The notes below the pieces were generated by a model that was given only the letters and a program-made list of their open reading frames with translations, had not been told where the DNA came from and searched no databases. From the NCBI GenBank assembly GCA_032719365.1, contig CM064867.1:59956601-60020600 (forward strand): a stretch of 64,000 nt of DNA, written 5' to 3'. Shown piece after piece: positions 12,856 through 24,477 of this stretch (position 1 is the first letter of the stretch; the number at the start of each line of letters is the position of its first letter). A program made the position numbers and the translations under genes. The stretch is from Prinsepia uniflora. Taxonomy: Eukaryota > Streptophyta > Magnoliopsida > Rosales > Rosaceae.

Positions 12856-13292
12856 ATCACAAGTTCTTCTTTGTGCATGAAAATATCCAACATCCAGATA
12901 AATTGTATTAATTTTTATGTCAAATAGAGAGAAATAGAAATTAAGAGTGGAAATCTAGGGCTAAATTATAACAAAGATTCAACTATGGCATTGTAATTAA
13001 CAGGACTTGGTTGCACTTAGGTTGAAATTTGGAAGATCTTCGTGGCATGTAAGATTGCGTGGACGAGAGATGGTAGTGACAGACTCGCAACTGCTTTGAA
13101 GACGATAAAGAAGGATAAGGTGATACACAAAAACTAAGCATTAAACTAAACACAAAGTCACACTCAACACTTAATAAAAACATATGCAAATTAAAACCCT
13201 TTTTTGTAGATTGTAGCATTGATAAGTAGGGATCGTTCTTAACTGGGGATTAAGGGTACCTAAGCATGATTTTTTTTTGATTAATTAATTAG

Positions 13293-13456
13293 GGGGTAGT
13301 TGATTGTTTCTATTATCCAAAGTGATTAACTAATCTAAACTAACCTAATCTAACCTAATCTAACCTAATTTAACGGGGTAGTTGATTGTTTCTATTATCC
13401 TAAGTGATTAACTAATCTAAACTAACCTAATCTAACCTAATTTAACCTAATTTATT
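13293..13456. repeat. 82-bp tandem duplication with CTAACCTAAT units
   Basis: The block GGGGTAGTTGATTGTTTCTA... occurs at 13293-13374 and 13375-13456 with few differences. Each copy ends in a run of CTAACCTAAT decamers, resembling degenerate telomere-like pyrimidine repeats. Confidence 0.9.
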
Positions 13457-13552
13457 ATTTACATGGTCAACTCATCTTTAACCTCAACTCATTCATGATT
13501 GTATTAATTCCAACCTACGTAATCCTATAATTTTAATCTTACGAGTTACTTG

Positions 13553-14220
13553 TGTGACGACCCGTCCCGAATTGATGAGATTAATTAAGAATTAATGACG
13601 GATTAGCCTCGCTAATCAAAGACTTATCGCGGATTAGACGAGGATTAGCGGACGATCGGCCGAAATGATGATTTTGCCAATAGAATGGGTAAATCGTTGA
13701 CTTTTCGTTTCGGCTGTCAAATGGACTTTGGCCAATAACTGTGATGTAGTTCGTAACGTAACGAGTTCATAGACAGGTGGCGCGCTCGATTCTGACATTC
13801 GTGGAAGAAGTTATGACGTACGGAAGTTCGAGGGCATTTTGGTAATTTGGGTGAATAGGAGCCAAAAGTTGACTTTTGACCCGAGAGGTCCGATGGTTGA
13901 GGGCCAAAGACCGTTACGTAGATCGGGACGATACAAATCCGTAGACCGGCGGCACGTCGAATTCGGACGTTCGACGGAGAAGTTACGGTTCATGGAAGTT
14001 TAAAGGTACTATTTACGGCGACAGGTTTTACGAGGTAAAAAGTGAAGTTTTGTCGTTTGTGGGGCAAGTTGTTTTTTAGTGGACCAATGGATGGGTGACA
14101 ACTGTCACCCATTCACTGGCCAATATTTTTCTTCATGCATCTCACCTTTCTTCATCTATCATTCATTTTCTTCCTTCCCTACATCCAAACCCGATCTCAT
14201 TTTCCAAACCAAACCAAACC
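13553..14220 (+). mobile_element. Array LTR 1, 5' part only
   Basis: Aligns with the first 665 bases of the other array LTRs up to CCCTTAACCCCAG. It then jumps at about 14220-14250 to interior sequence equivalent to 19843, so about 2.5 kb of LTR and half of the interior are deleted. It contains the palindrome at 14089-14114. Confidence 0.85.
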
Positions 14221-14249
14221 CTTAACCCCAGTGACAAGTGAAAAGTTGC

Positions 14250-15774
14250 GGATTGGTTTTGGTTGACCACGATTGACCATACCTCCTGAGTTGAGGACAT
14301 GGCACTTGTTTGCTTATAGGACGCAGGAAATGCTCGTGTAATGAGTGAGCCCAGTAATTGGAAGAGAAGCATGTTTCCTACGTGATTGGAACTTCGGAAT
14401 CAAGAGAAGCTGTAATTGAGATGATGAAAGGAGTACTTGATTCCACATTGGAGATGGATTTTTCGAGGTCACTGAGTGTGGCTCTTTAGTAGATAGTGCT
14501 GGGTGCCGGAGGATGACATTGGATGAACTTTGATGTCATCATGTTGAATTCTCTTGGTTTCGTTCCTAGGTGAGACGTCGAGGAGTGATATGACAGCTAG
14601 GAGTTCGAGAGGGTGTAAGAACCGAACACCTAGGATGTGGGTCAATTTGATTGACTTGACGAGTAGATGGTATTTAGCGTCACAGAATGTAACGAGTGAG
14701 TGCCCGAGGATATGGATTGAGGTTCGCTTGGTGACGGACGGGTGAGGTCCGGACCATGGTTGGAGGGCGGACAGTAGTTGTGGTTGGACGTTGCCAGAGT
14801 GCAGTCTGTGAACAGGCCGAGTAGGGCCTTGATGATTGATGTGATGTGGGTGCACCGGTGTGTTGTGCACATTGGACGATGGGATTGACTTAAGTCAATC
14901 GGTATGTCGGGTTAAGATGGTCCGAGAGTTTGAGTTGGTTGTAGATTGAATAAAATCCATGTTCGACATGAGTGGCGATCGGATCAGATCCGATGAGTGA
15001 CAGTTTGGAGACTCGAGGTGAGTCTAGATGACAAGTGGTATCGATGAGTGATGCGAGATACGATGCGAGGACTCGAGAACGAGTCAAGACTAGAATAGTG
15101 CAGTGGAGCCGGGAGTTGCCGGCTGGTCACGACGGATGTGACCTGTGAGGGTAATGGATGGATAGTTATCCTATGCGTTAGGATCGATGTGGTTGATGGG
15201 ACTCTCAGAAGAGTCAGTTAGGGTATAGGAAATTGAGAGAGTTGACTCGTACTAGCAGTTAGAGTCAGTATAGGCGTAGGTCTAAGGATGACCTACGAGA
15301 TGGGATTCATGCCATTACGATGGCAAGATCTAGAGAATGTTGTCTGATCGGATGCTGAGCAGGATGCCAACTTGGCTGTGATAGCCCTTAACATGGATGC
15401 TTTTTCATCCTGACGACTGTCAGATGGAACGTGTTAGAGTGTCAGACCGAAAATCCATCTGGATGTGAGTCTAGTATTGCTGACCTGTCAAAGTGAGTGA
15501 CAGGTGAGATCGACGAGTGCCGACATGATATCTCGAGTGAGACACACGAGCAGACGTGTAGTTATCGAAAATGAATTGGAGCTTTAGAGGCTCCGATGAC
15601 GGTATGTACTGAGAATGATATCGATGAGTACGGTATATGTATTAGACGTGTACTGCTACACGGGTATTCTCGTGTGGGTGTAGCGATCCGAATCGAGGGA
15701 CAGGGTTGGATTCCACAGTTGTGGAATCGGGTCAATTTGAATTTCGAGGATGAAATTCTTTAAGGGGTGAAGTT
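14250..15774 (+). mobile_element. Array interior segment 1 (3' half), non-coding, hairpin-rich
   Basis: Near-identical to 19843-21364 and about 26015-27510. No protein frame is kept among copies. It carries many perfect short inverted repeats, for example GATTGACTT/AAGTCAATC (14883-14900), CGTAGGT/ACCTACG (about 15275-15298), ACCTGTC/GACAGGT (about 15483-15506) and GATTCCAC/GTGGAATC (about 15709-15728). It ends in GAATTTC/GAAATTC and the PPT AAGGGGTGAAG. Confidence 0.85.
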
Positions 15775-18335
15775 TGTGATGACCAGCCCCGAATTAACGG
15801 GATTAATTAAGAATTAATGATGGATTAGCCTCGCTAATCGAAGACTAATCGGGGATTAGATGGGGATTAGTGGACGCTCGGGCGAAATGACGATTTTGCC
15901 CTTAGAATGGGCAAATCGTTGACTTTTTGTTCAGGTGGTAAAATGGACTTTGACCGATGACTGTGATGTAGTTCGTAACGTCACGAGTTCATAGATAGGT
16001 GGCACGCTCGATTCCGACATTCGTGGAAGAAGTTATGACGTTCGGAAGTTCAAGGGCATTTTGGTAATTTAGGTGAATAGGAGCCAAAAGTTGACTTTTG
16101 ACCCGCGAGGTCCGATGGCCGAGGGACAAAGACCGTTACGTAGATCGGGACGCTACGAATCCGTAGACAGGCGGCACGTCGAATTCGGACGTTCGATGGA
16201 GAAGTTACGGTTTAAGGAAGTTTAAAGGTACTATTTACGGCGATACGTTTTAAGAGACAAAAAGTGAAGTTTTGTCTTTTGTGAGCCCAGTTGCTTTTCA
16301 GTGGACCAATGGATCAGTGACAAGTGTCACCCATCCACTGGCCAACATTTTTCTTCATGCATCTCACCCTTCTTCATCGATCATTCAGTTTCTTCCTTCC
16401 CCACATCTAAACCCGATCTCATTTTCCAAACCAAAACAAACCCTTAACCCCAGATGATTTCTGGCGAGACTAGAGAGTGTTGAGAAGACGGTGGAGGATG
16501 GTGGCCGGCCAAGTGACGCCGCCGTGCACGGCTGAGGCCACAAACCCGAGAAGGTATCGGCTAAAACCATTTTCGATCCATTTTTCCATTTTTGTTGTTA
16601 TGGTTGATTTTAGACGATTAGGATGGGTTTAATGAGTTGTTAGGGTCGTAATAGGATGGTTTTGGAAAGTTTTGGACGGCTGTGAAGCCAGGGGTGGGTT
16701 TTAGAAAACTTGAACCGTGAGGGGTTTTCGGGTTCACGGGTTCTGGGTGATTTTTGGTCGTTTTGTTAATTGGGAATGATAGGAAACCTAAAAATAGGAA
16801 TTTTGGGATTGAAACGGATGGAAACGGACGAGAATTGAGGGGTATAGAGGCCTAGACCGGTCACGCCGGTCCAGTTGCAGAGATTGGGCCGAACCGACTA
16901 GTCTGAACCAACTGGTGCGTGAGGCCCACGCGCAGGGCCTGTTTTGGGTCCGTGAGGGCACATGACCAATCCGATGGGGAAGTTTCCAACATGTTATTTC
17001 ATCTATTCGATGTAACGAACATTTTGGACTGGTTTCGTGTCAATCGGACACCGTTTCGATATAGTTCGGGACGTCCGAAGGTTTAGGTTCGGTTTTAAAA
17101 ATAGTTAGAAAATCGGGAAAATTACGGGACTTTAATGGGAGTTTAATGAGGCTATTAGTAACCTTCTACTACGATTTGGAAAGGTTTGGGAATCCCAGAG
17201 GTGACGGTTGAACTGGGAGACGATTATGGCATGCGTATCGAGGCGCGGCTTCGGACGGCCTGTGTGTGGACCCTTCTATCGGGCTTGATGCCCCGTTGAT
17301 TTATGATATCAGGCCTGAGACCCATTTAGTTGAGATATCGGGCTTAAGGCCCTGTTAGTTGTGAAATCGGACTTGAGGTCCTGTTGCTTTATGGTTCCGG
17401 GCTTAGGGCCCAATTGTTGGTGATATCGGGCTTGAGTCCCAGTTCAGTTTGTGAAAGGAGAATTCGGGCTTGAGACCCTATTGAACTGAGGATTTTGGCC
17501 GAGGCCTGTGAAAGCGATTTGAATCGGATTCGAGGAATCGTGTTGAAATGAATCGGGTATGAGACCCAGTTGAGAAATGTATTTGAGAAAGAAAGAAAAG
17601 AGTATTTGAAAATGTATATGAAACCCTCCATATTGATTATATTATCTCCTCCAGCGTCGACCTGGAGAGTCACGATCCACAGACCAGAATGGGTATCCCC
17701 ATAGGGATCCCGTTCCAGGAGTGGTTACTAGATATGATGTGGTCTCGGACCAGATTCGGGAGAGATGTGTGGACTAGATCCAGAGAGAGAGAGCTAGGAC
17801 TAGATCCAGAGATTGAGCCTCCCAGATGGAGATTCCTGGGAGAAGACTCGGAGTGAGACCCCGAGTAGTGTGCACACTAGTATATATTTGACATCGTGAC
17901 TATTTCGGGGATGTGTTCCCTAGGGGCTGTATGCCCCGAGATGGCATCTTCTCGGAAGTGCCGCGGATGGGTTATACGTATGTTGATACGTATGTGCTTC
18001 TGATGGAAAGTGGTTTTAGGGAAAAGGCCCTGTGTTCCAAGTTTTAGAAATGATTTGGGGCAGAGACCTTGTATTTTGTGTTTTGGTGTTCCACTGAGAA
18101 TGGATTTGGGCTGAGTTCCCACATGAAGGGATAGTTGGTTTTTGAATTGTGATTTCCGGTCAGGGACACAAATGGATTTTATGGGTCATGATGGTTTATG
18201 GGGCCAGGCATGAACCCTTGAAAGGTTTTCAGAATGTTTTCAAGTGTTTTTATGAATGTTTGATAAATGGGTTTGAATTCATGCGTATGTTTTTATGAAG
18301 GGCATAAATGTCTTTATGCGAAAAGGTTTTTGGTG
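15775..18335 (+). mobile_element. Array LTR 2, internally and 3'-deleted
   Basis: Begins TGTGATGACCAGCCCC. Compared with LTR 3 it lacks about 350 bases after CCCTTCT at 17275 (the GCATGCAT zone) and about 180 bases at its 3' end. It fuses near 18335 (GGTTTTTGGTGTTCGATCC) to interior. It carries the 28-29-bp GGGCTTGAG...CCC ladder at about 17277-17565. Confidence 0.85.
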
Positions 18336-21300
18336 TTCGATCCTCCGTGTATGTTTGGTGTTCGGTACGATTGTTTGAGGTTTGATTGGCATGGAAGGCC
18401 ACGTGTTTTGATGGTTGATCCCTTGATGGATTAGTATTCGTGTGAATCCGACGGCTTAGATCCGTAGTGGTACTGGAATTAGGATCCAGTGGATCGGTAG
18501 AGACTGTATGATAACTTGAGAGTCGTGACAGCTCGACGGTAGTGTCGTGTCGGTTCGAGGATGTACGGAGTCATACCAGTGTGGTTAGAGGTCAGGGTCG
18601 CCCAGTTTACGATGACCCTGTACGACTACACTCACGACGGTTGGGAATAGGAACGTGTGATTCCTTTTGACATGTGTTTCCATGGTTCAGTGTGTCGACT
18701 CCTGGAAGGATGTCAACTGGCAGGAAATGTCGGTGTAGTTGTGGTGTGACCCGATAAGATGTGATTGCACACGTAGCACTTGTACAATTTTGGACCCGGA
18801 GTACAGCCAGTTCTGGAGGCCAGCGGCTGAGAGCAGTAGAGTTACGAGAGGACGAGATCCTCATAATGTAGTTATTGGCCGGTTAGGTACTAGTATTGGA
18901 GTATGACGACTCTTCGGAGTTGAGATCGAGGAAGCAGTCAGGATGGTTGAGTTGCAGTGCACAGTCGGGTTTGTGAGAACCCTAGTAGGTGATTGATTGG
19001 ACAAGTTACCAGGAGTGTGGTACTTGTGATCGGATCCAGAGGTGGACCGATCAGTGGATGTTGAGTGTGGAGCGATTGGTACAGGCGGTGAGACTATCGC
19101 TTGGATTGGGAGTCCCAATAGCAGAGTGCCTGTGAGTTTGGTCTACAGAGTGTGGCAGACGCTGCTATTGAAGGACGTGATCGAGTCTTATCGAGTTGGA
19201 TAGACTCGGGTTGCCGTGACGATTGTGACGATAGGATTCGTCAGTCGTGACGATGATACGAGGTGCGTGAGTGACGAACAGTATGAACAGTGATTCTAGA
19301 TTCGACTCGGTGACGACTGAGTCCGATCGCAGAATGAGAGGTTGACGTTGGGTGTTGTCACACTTGCCACGTTCTAGTGAAGGTGATGGTTATAAGTGGG
19401 ATAGAGAGGATCCCGAGTGGCTCAGTGCGAGGTACGGGAGTACTTGGTATGAAGACCAGTTTCCCCCAGTGCTGGAGATCAGTTTCCTCAGTGGTGGAGA
19501 CTAGTTTCCCAGTGATGGAGACCAGTTTCCTCAGTGATGGAGATTAGTTTCCCCTGTGTTGGAGATCAATTTCCCCAGTAATGGAGACTAGTTCCCCCAG
19601 TGCTGCGAGATTGAGTCGCGAAGGTGTACTCATAAATATTAAGGTGAGACGTGAGATCCAGGTACTAATGGATGACGTAAGTGGCGCTTATGACGTATTG
19701 TTGGTTGGTCGGAATTGGTAGTACGCGACTCAAGGTTAAATCGCGTGAATTCCATTCGGAATGAGTGTAACCGCGTGTACGGTATTCACGGATGCATGGA
19801 TGGTGTCCGGTTGAGCTGAGGACTTGAGAGTCCATCTGCGGATCGGTTTTGGTTGACCACGGTTGACCATACCTCCTGAGTTGAGGACATGGCACTTGTT
19901 TGCCTATAGGACGCAGGAAATGCTCGTGTAATGAGTGAGCCCGGTAATTAGAAGAGAAGCATGTTTCCTACGAGATTGGAACTTCGGAATCAAGTGAAGT
20001 TGTAATTGAGATGATGATAGGAGTACTTGATTCCACATTGGAGAAGGATTTTTCGAGGTCATTGAGTGTGGCTCTTTAGTAGATAGTGCTGGGTGCCGGA
20101 GGATGACATTGGATGAACTTTGATGTCATCATGTTGAATTCTCTTGGTTTCGTTCCTAGGTGGGACGTCGAGGAGTGATATGACAGCTAGGAGTTCGAGA
20201 GGGTGTAAGAACCGAACACCTAGGCTGTTGGTCAATTTGATTGACTTGACGAGTAGATGGTATTTAGCGTCACAGAATGTAACGAGTGAGTGCCCGAGGA
20301 GATGGTTTGAGGTTCGCTTGGTGACGGACGGGTGAGGTCCGGACCATGGTTGGAGGCTGGACAGTAAGTGTGGTTGGACATTGCCAGAGTGCAGTCTGTG
20401 AACAGACCGAGTAGGGCCTTGATGATTGATGTGATATGGGTGCACCGGTGTGTTGTGCACATTGGACGATGGGATTGACTAAGGTCAATCGGTATGTCGA
20501 GTTGAGATGGCCCGAGAGTTTGAGTTGGTTGTAGGTTGAATAAAATCCTAGTTCGACTTGAGTGCCGATCGGATCAGATCCGATGAGTGACAGTTTGGAG
20601 ACTCGAGGTGAGTCTAGATGACAAGTGGTATCGCTGAGTGATGCGAGATACGATGCGAGGACTCGAGAACGAGTCGAGACTAGAGTAGTCCAGTGGAGCC
20701 GGGAGTTACCGGCTGGCCACCACGGATGTGACCTGTGAGGGTAATGGATGGATAGTTATCCGATGCGTTCGGATCGATGTGGTTGATGGGACTCTTATAA
20801 GAGTCAGTTTGGGTATAGGAAATTGAGAGAGTTGACTCGTACTAGCAGTTAGAGTCAGTATAGGCATAGGTCTATGGATGACCTACGAGATGGGATTCGT
20901 GCCATTACGATGGCAAGATCTAGAGAATGTTGTCTGATCGGATGCTGAGCAGGATGCGAGCTTGGCTGTGATAGCCCTTAACAGGGATGCGTTTTCAGCT
21001 TGACGACTGTCAGATGGAACGTGTCAGAGTGTCAGACTGAAAATCCATCTGGATGTGAGTCTAGTATTGCTGACCTGTCAAAGTGAGTGATAGGTGAGAT
21101 CGACGAGTGCCGGCATGTTATCCCGAGTGAGACACACGAGCAGACGTGTAGTTATCAAAAATGATTTGGAGCTTTAGAGGCTCCGATGACGATATGTACT
21201 GAGGATGATACCGATGCGTACGGTATGTGTATTGGACGTGTACTCCTACACGGGTATTCTCGTGTGGGTAAAGCGATCCGAATCGAGGGACAAGGTTGGA

Positions 21301-21364
21301 TTCCACAGTTGTGGAATCGGGTCAATTTGAATTTCGAGGATGAAATTCTTTAAGGGGTGAAGTT
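18336..21364 (+). mobile_element. Array interior segment 2, non-coding
   Basis: About 3.0 kb between LTR 2 and LTR 3, the most complete interior together with segment 3. No gag, protease, RT or integrase motif is seen in any frame. It contains AGGGTC/GACCCT (about 18595-18620), ATTGGG/CCCAAT (about 19096-19110) and the TGGAGACCAGTTTCC minisatellite. The interior ends in the PPT before 21365. Confidence 0.85.
19455..19605 (+). repeat. Minisatellite, AGTGATGGAGACCAGTTTCC-like unit
   Basis: About six degenerate copies of a 20-29-base unit (core TGGAGAYYAGTTTCCYC). The same array recurs in interior segment 3. Confidence 0.9.
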
Positions 21365-24300
21365 TGTGACGACCCGTCCCGAATTAACGGGTTGAATTGA
21401 CAATTAATGATGGATTAGCCTTGCTAATCGAAGATTAATCGGGGATTAGACGGGGATTAGCGGACGCTCGGGCGAAATGACGATTTTGCCCCTAGATTGG
21501 GCAAATCGTTGACTTTTTGTTCAGGCGGTCAAATAGACTTTGGCCGATGACTGTGACGTAGTTCGTAACAGCACGAGTTCATAGACAGGTGGCACGCTCG
21601 ATTCCGACATTCGTGGAAGAAGTTATGACGTTCGGAAGTTCAAGGGCATTTTGGTAATTTGGGTGAAAAGGAGCCAAAAGTTGACTTTTTACCCGCGAGG
21701 TCCGATGGAAGAGGGACAAAGACCGTTACGTAGATCGGGACGATACGAATCCGTAGACAGGCGGCACGTCGAATGCGGACTTTCGATGGAGAAGTTACGG
21801 TTTACGGAAGTTTAACGGTACTATTTACGACAATACGTTTTAAGAAACAAAAAGTGAAGTTTTGTCTTTTTCAATGGACCAATGGATGAGTGACAAGTGT
21901 CACCCATCCACTGACCAACATTTTTCTTCTTGCATCTCACCCTTCTTCATCGATCATTCAGTTTCTTCCTTCCCCACATCCAAACCCGATCTCATTTTCC
22001 AAACCAAACCAAACCCTTAACCCCAGATGATTACTGGCGAGACTAGAGAGTGTTGAGAAGATGGTGGAGGATGGTGGCCGGCCAAATGACGCCGCCGTGC
22101 ATGGCTGAGGCCACAAACCCGAGAAGGTATCGGCTAAAACCATTTTCGATCCGTTTTTCCATTTTTGTTGTTATGGTTGATTTTAGACGATTAGGATGGG
22201 TTTAATGAGTTGTTAGGGTCGTAATAGGATGGTTTTGGGAAGTTTTGGACGGCTGTGAAGCCAGGGGTGGGTTTTAGAAAACATGAACCGTGAGGGGTTT
22301 TCGGGTTCACGGGTTCTAGGTGATTTTTGGTCGTTTTGTTAATTGGGAATGATAGGAAACCTAAAAATAGGAATTTAGGGATTGAAATGGATGGAAAAGG
22401 ACGAGAATGGAGGGGTATAGAGGCCTAGACCGGTCACGCCGGTCCAGTTGCAGAGAATGGGCCAAACCGACCGGTCTGAACCGGCTGAAGGATGGAGACG
22501 ATGAACAATACCCTGGCGCGTGAGGCCCACGCGCAATGCCTATTTTGGGCGCGTGATGGTGCATGTCCAATCCGATGGGGAAGTTTCCAACATGTTATTT
22601 CATCTATTCGATGTAACGAACATTTTGGGACTGGTTTCGTGTTAATCGGACACCGTTTCGATATAGTTCGGGACGTCCGAAGGTTTAGGTTCGGTTTTAA
22701 AAAAGTTAAAAAATTAGGAAAATTACGGGACTTTAATGGGAATTTAATGAGGCTATTAGTAACCTTCTACTACGATTTGGAAAGGTTTGGGAATCCCGGT
22801 GGCGACGGTTGACCTGGGAGACGATTATGACACGCGTATCGAGGCGCGGCTTCGGACGGCCTGTGTGTAGACCCTTCTTTCGAAATTGATGCATGCATAA
22901 ATGTTTTAGAAGTATTTTAATATATTTTTTGTGTTTCCATGAGTGTAATTGTTTGTGGTAGCTTAGGATCGACATAATTTCACGCATTTCGAGGTATTCG
23001 GCTTTATGTCGTACCTTTGTGTACCATGTTTTCAACGAGGGTTTAATAAATGAAGTTTGGATTTAGAAATATGAAATCGGGCACGAGACCCATTTGATTT
23101 ATAACCCTTGGACTTTGAGTCCATTTTAAATGACGAGGAATCGGAACGAGGGTCCATTTATGTTATACGATCGGGACGAGGGTCCAGTTGGTTTACGATT
23201 CGGGTTTGAGGCCCAGTTAGTGGTACTATCGGGCTTGATGCCCCGTTGATTTATGATATCAGGCCTGAGACCCATTTAGTTGAGATATCGGGTTTAAGGC
23301 CCTGTTAGTTGTGAAATCGGACTTGAGGTCCTGTTGCTTTATGGTTCCGGGCTTAGGGCCCAATTGTTGGTGATATCGGGCTTGAGTCCCAGTTCAGTTT
23401 GTGAAAGGAGAATTCGGGCTTGAGACCCTATTGAACTGAGGATTTTGGCCGAGGCCTGTGAAAGTGATTTGAATCGGATTCGAGGAATCGTGTTGAAATG
23501 AATCGGGTATGAGACCCAGTTGAGAAATGTATTTGAGAAAGAAAGAAAAGAGTATTTGAAAATGTATATGAAACCCTCCATATTGATTATATTGTCTCCT
23601 CCAGTGTCGACCTGGAGAGTCACGATCCACAGACCAGAATGGTTATCCCCATAGGGATCCCGTTCCAGGATTGGTGGTTACTAGATATGATGTGGTCCCG
23701 GACCAGATTCCGGAGAGATGTGTGGACTAGATCCAGAGAGAGAGCTAGGACTAGATCCAGAGATTGAGCCTCCCAGATGGAGATTCCTAGGAGAAGACTC
23801 GGAGTGAGACCCCGAGTAGTGTGCACACTAGTATAGATTTGACATCGTGACTATTTTGGGGATGTGTTCCCTAGGGGCTGTGTGCCCCGAGATGGCATCT
23901 TCTCAGAAGTGCCGCGGATGGGTTATACGTATGTTGATACGTATGTGCTTCTGATGGAAAGTGGTTTTAGGGAAAAGGCCCTGTGTTCCAAGTTTTAGAA
24001 ATGATTTGGGGTAAAGACCCTGTATTTTGTGTTTTGGTGTTCCACTGAGAATGGATTTGGGCTGAGTTCCCACATGAAGGGATAGTTGGTTTTTGAATTG
24101 TGATTTCCGGTCAGGGACCCAAATGGATTTATGGGTCATGACGGTTTATGGGGCCAGGCATGAACCCTTGAAAGGTTTTCAGAATGTTTTCAAGTGTTTT
24201 TATGAATGTTTGATAAATGGTTTTGAATTCATGCGTATGTTTTTAGGAAGGGCATAAATGTCTTTATGCGAAAAGGTTTTTAATGAAATTATTATTTTGT

Positions 24301-24441
24301 CCACTCACGACTTTTAATGTTTTAATGCCCTTCAGGTTGATCGCGGATGCGGGCTGTAGCAGAGACGAGACATCACTCCCCTCCTTCTAAGATCCTGACG
24401 CACTCTGATAGCCCCGGCGAGGGCTAGAGACAGTGGATGTG
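21365..24441 (+). mobile_element. Array LTR 3, nearly complete
   Basis: Begins TGTGACGACCCGTCCC and runs parallel to LTR 4 until GGGCTAGAGACAG near 24441, where the last about 90 bases and the PBS are missing. It contains the palindrome (21884-21909), CGCGTG box (22514-22556), TGTAACGAACATTTTG (about 22612) and the complete hairpin ladder (23076-23520). An inverted duplication sits at its broken end (24333-24477). Confidence 0.88.
23076..23520 (+). repeat. Ladder of about 28-bp units, each an imperfect short hairpin
   Basis: Units of the form TATCGGGCTTGAGRCCCAGTT recur at a spacing close to 28-29 bases between about 23203 and 23390, with looser units on either side. Stems vary but usually stay complementary: GGGC/GCCC, GGAC/GTCC, GGACT/AGTCC, GGGT/ACCC. 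Homologous ladders lie at about 17277-17565 and 29236-29675. Confidence 0.85.
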
Positions 24442-24477
24442 ATGTCTCTGAAGTCGTAACAGCCCGTCATCAACCTG
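24333..24477. repeat. Inverted duplication at broken LTR 3 end
   Basis: Left arm from CAGGTTGAT (24333) through GGGCTGTAGCAGAGAC to about 24377. The right arm at about 24441-24477 is its imperfect reverse complement (GATGTCTCT, ACAGCCCG, ATCAACCTG). Between them is a small GCCCCGGCGAGGGC hairpin. The other LTR ends carry only the left arm, so the right arm is a junction feature. Confidence 0.75.

Larger units (their letters stand above)
11890..13547. other. Gene-free stretch, unclassified
   Basis: AT-rich sequence without a convincing frame, apart from two short tandem duplications listed separately. The phrase TAGGGATCGTTCTTAACTGG near 13227 and the AT-rich texture suggest an old repeat I cannot classify. 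It is the left flank of the 17-kb array, and its natural continuation is the sequence from 30681. Confidence 0.5.

Noticed and set aside
14469..14870. Minus-strand frame of 133 codons, recurring at 20059-20460 and about 26233-26601
   Set aside because: It recurs because the DNA is repeated. The third copy has a frame-preserving deletion, but the frame is antisense to the element, has no recognisable domain and is interrupted in the flanks.
17389..17673. Minus-strand frame rich in SNP/GPK-like repeats (also 23339-23623 and about 29262-29525)
   Set aside because: It arises from the 28-29-bp hairpin ladder read antisense. The reading frame differs between copies.
23076..23520. Regularly spaced repeats as a CRISPR array
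   Set aside because: Plant nuclear retroelement context, degenerate units, no constant repeat or unique spacers, and no cas genes.
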